A stretch of 64,000 nucleotides of DNA from assembly GCF_949628215.1 (NCBI RefSeq), contig NC_134281.1:12224501-12288500 (forward strand), read 5' to 3'. The stretch comes from Phalacrocorax aristotelis (lineage: Eukaryota; Chordata; Aves; Suliformes; Phalacrocoracidae). Positions within the stretch are counted from its first letter, which is position 1. Each line of letters starts with the position of its first letter. Below are positions 63,419 to 64,000 of the stretch, in pieces. The position numbers and the translations under genes are program-made. Under the pieces are notes generated by a model. It was not told where the DNA came from. It did no database searches and saw nothing but the letters and a program-made list of their open reading frames with translations.

Positions 63419-64000
63419 CTGAGGAACAGAAAAATTCCCTCATTAGTCCCAGAATTATGATCAAACTCTTGATTTGCAGTATATAATATACAGCACATAA
63501 AAGGTACTATATCAAACACCAGGAAAAACTCAATGAACTAAACAGCTGTCATGATGGGAAAACAAATCCATCAAGAAACTGTGTCCAGACTTCATAGTGT
63601 TGGAGCTGTTTAAGTTAAGACAAGATACGACTGTCTCATACCCTGGCCTGACCTTCCATTCACACTACAGGATCTCAGTAGTTTTTCCTGTACTGAACCT
63701 CTAATGGGCTGAAAGATCTCAGCTCTTAGCTATCTGTTCAGTGGTGATATAGAGGCTTTGAGTGACAATGAGTTAATCACATTCCTAGATTAATTCCTGC
63801 AACATTTAACTACACTCATAAATGCACTTTACTTCTAGCCTGAATTTATTTAGCTTCCACTGTCAACTGCTAGATCTTACATGCTAAATTAAGAAACCTA
63901 GATCATAAAACTCCGCCATATAAAGGTACTTCTATATCATGGCCAAGATAATAAAATTCCAAGCTCAGAAATCGTTTACCAACAGACTTGACTTCATTCT

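Noticed and set aside
63043..63519. A 158-codon single open frame on the minus strand.
   Set aside because: Not a separate gene: it is two TMEM43 exons read through their open 165-bp intron.
63980..64000. A donor-like GTAAAC on the minus strand near the right edge, which might close another TMEM43 exon.
   Set aside because: Its possible reading phases do not fit the phase-2 start of the exon at 63,418, and the expected NFDREIGHKNP stretch is not in 63,419-64,000.
1..64000. CRISPR arrays, bacterial operons, prophage or tRNA/rRNA genes.
   Set aside because: None seen; the intron-rich genes and CR1 element mark this as a vertebrate nuclear sequence.

Overview
This is a vertebrate nuclear window, most likely from a bird. 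The genes are split by GT-AG introns. The XPC, LSM3 and TMEM43 proteins are close to their mammalian counterparts. One clear chicken-repeat-1 (CR1) LINE tail lies in an intron, and interspersed repeats are otherwise sparse. A non-avian reptile cannot be excluded. The gene order LSM3 - XPC - TMEM43 matches human 3p25, so this is conserved synteny. By that synteny SLC6A6 would be expected beyond the left edge, but no SLC6A6 exon was recognised here.

Layout. Positions 1 to about 39,880 hold no gene I can support: AT-rich sequence with short ORFs that look random and a few homopolymer or simple-sequence tracts. LSM3 lies on the minus strand (coding 40,221-43,183, four coding exons, 102 residues) and is complete. 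A GC-rich, CpG-dense stretch (about 42,480-43,780) covers the 134 bp between the LSM3 and XPC start codons, a compact divergent promoter. XPC lies on the plus strand (coding 43,318-55,281, sixteen coding exons, 962 residues) and is complete and intact. A gap of about 1.3 kb, with no gene seen, separates the XPC poly(A) signal from the distal TMEM43 poly(A) signal. TMEM43 follows on the minus strand (59,386-63,418). Only its last six coding exons are inside the window, and roughly the first 170 residues lie beyond position 64,000.

Function. LSM3 is a subunit of the LSM2-8 ring on U6 snRNA and the LSM1-7 ring in mRNA decay. XPC is the damage sensor that starts global-genome nucleotide excision repair. 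TMEM43 (LUMA) is a membrane protein of the ER and inner nuclear envelope. They share no pathway; the link is positional: a shared divergent promoter for LSM3/XPC and convergent 3' ends for XPC/TMEM43.

I found no undescribed biological system. The observations most worth checking are dense G-run motifs in the LSM3 3' UTR, the shared promoter and the start of XPC intron 1; a YY1-type site over the LSM3 start codon; a frame-preserving open intron in TMEM43; a Phe-to-Tyr difference in the XPC damage-sensing hairpin domain; and one protein-like open frame with a splice-acceptor-like edge at about 36.2-36.6 kb. All exon joins were worked out by eye from splice consensus, reading phase and remembered family similarity; no alignment was run.
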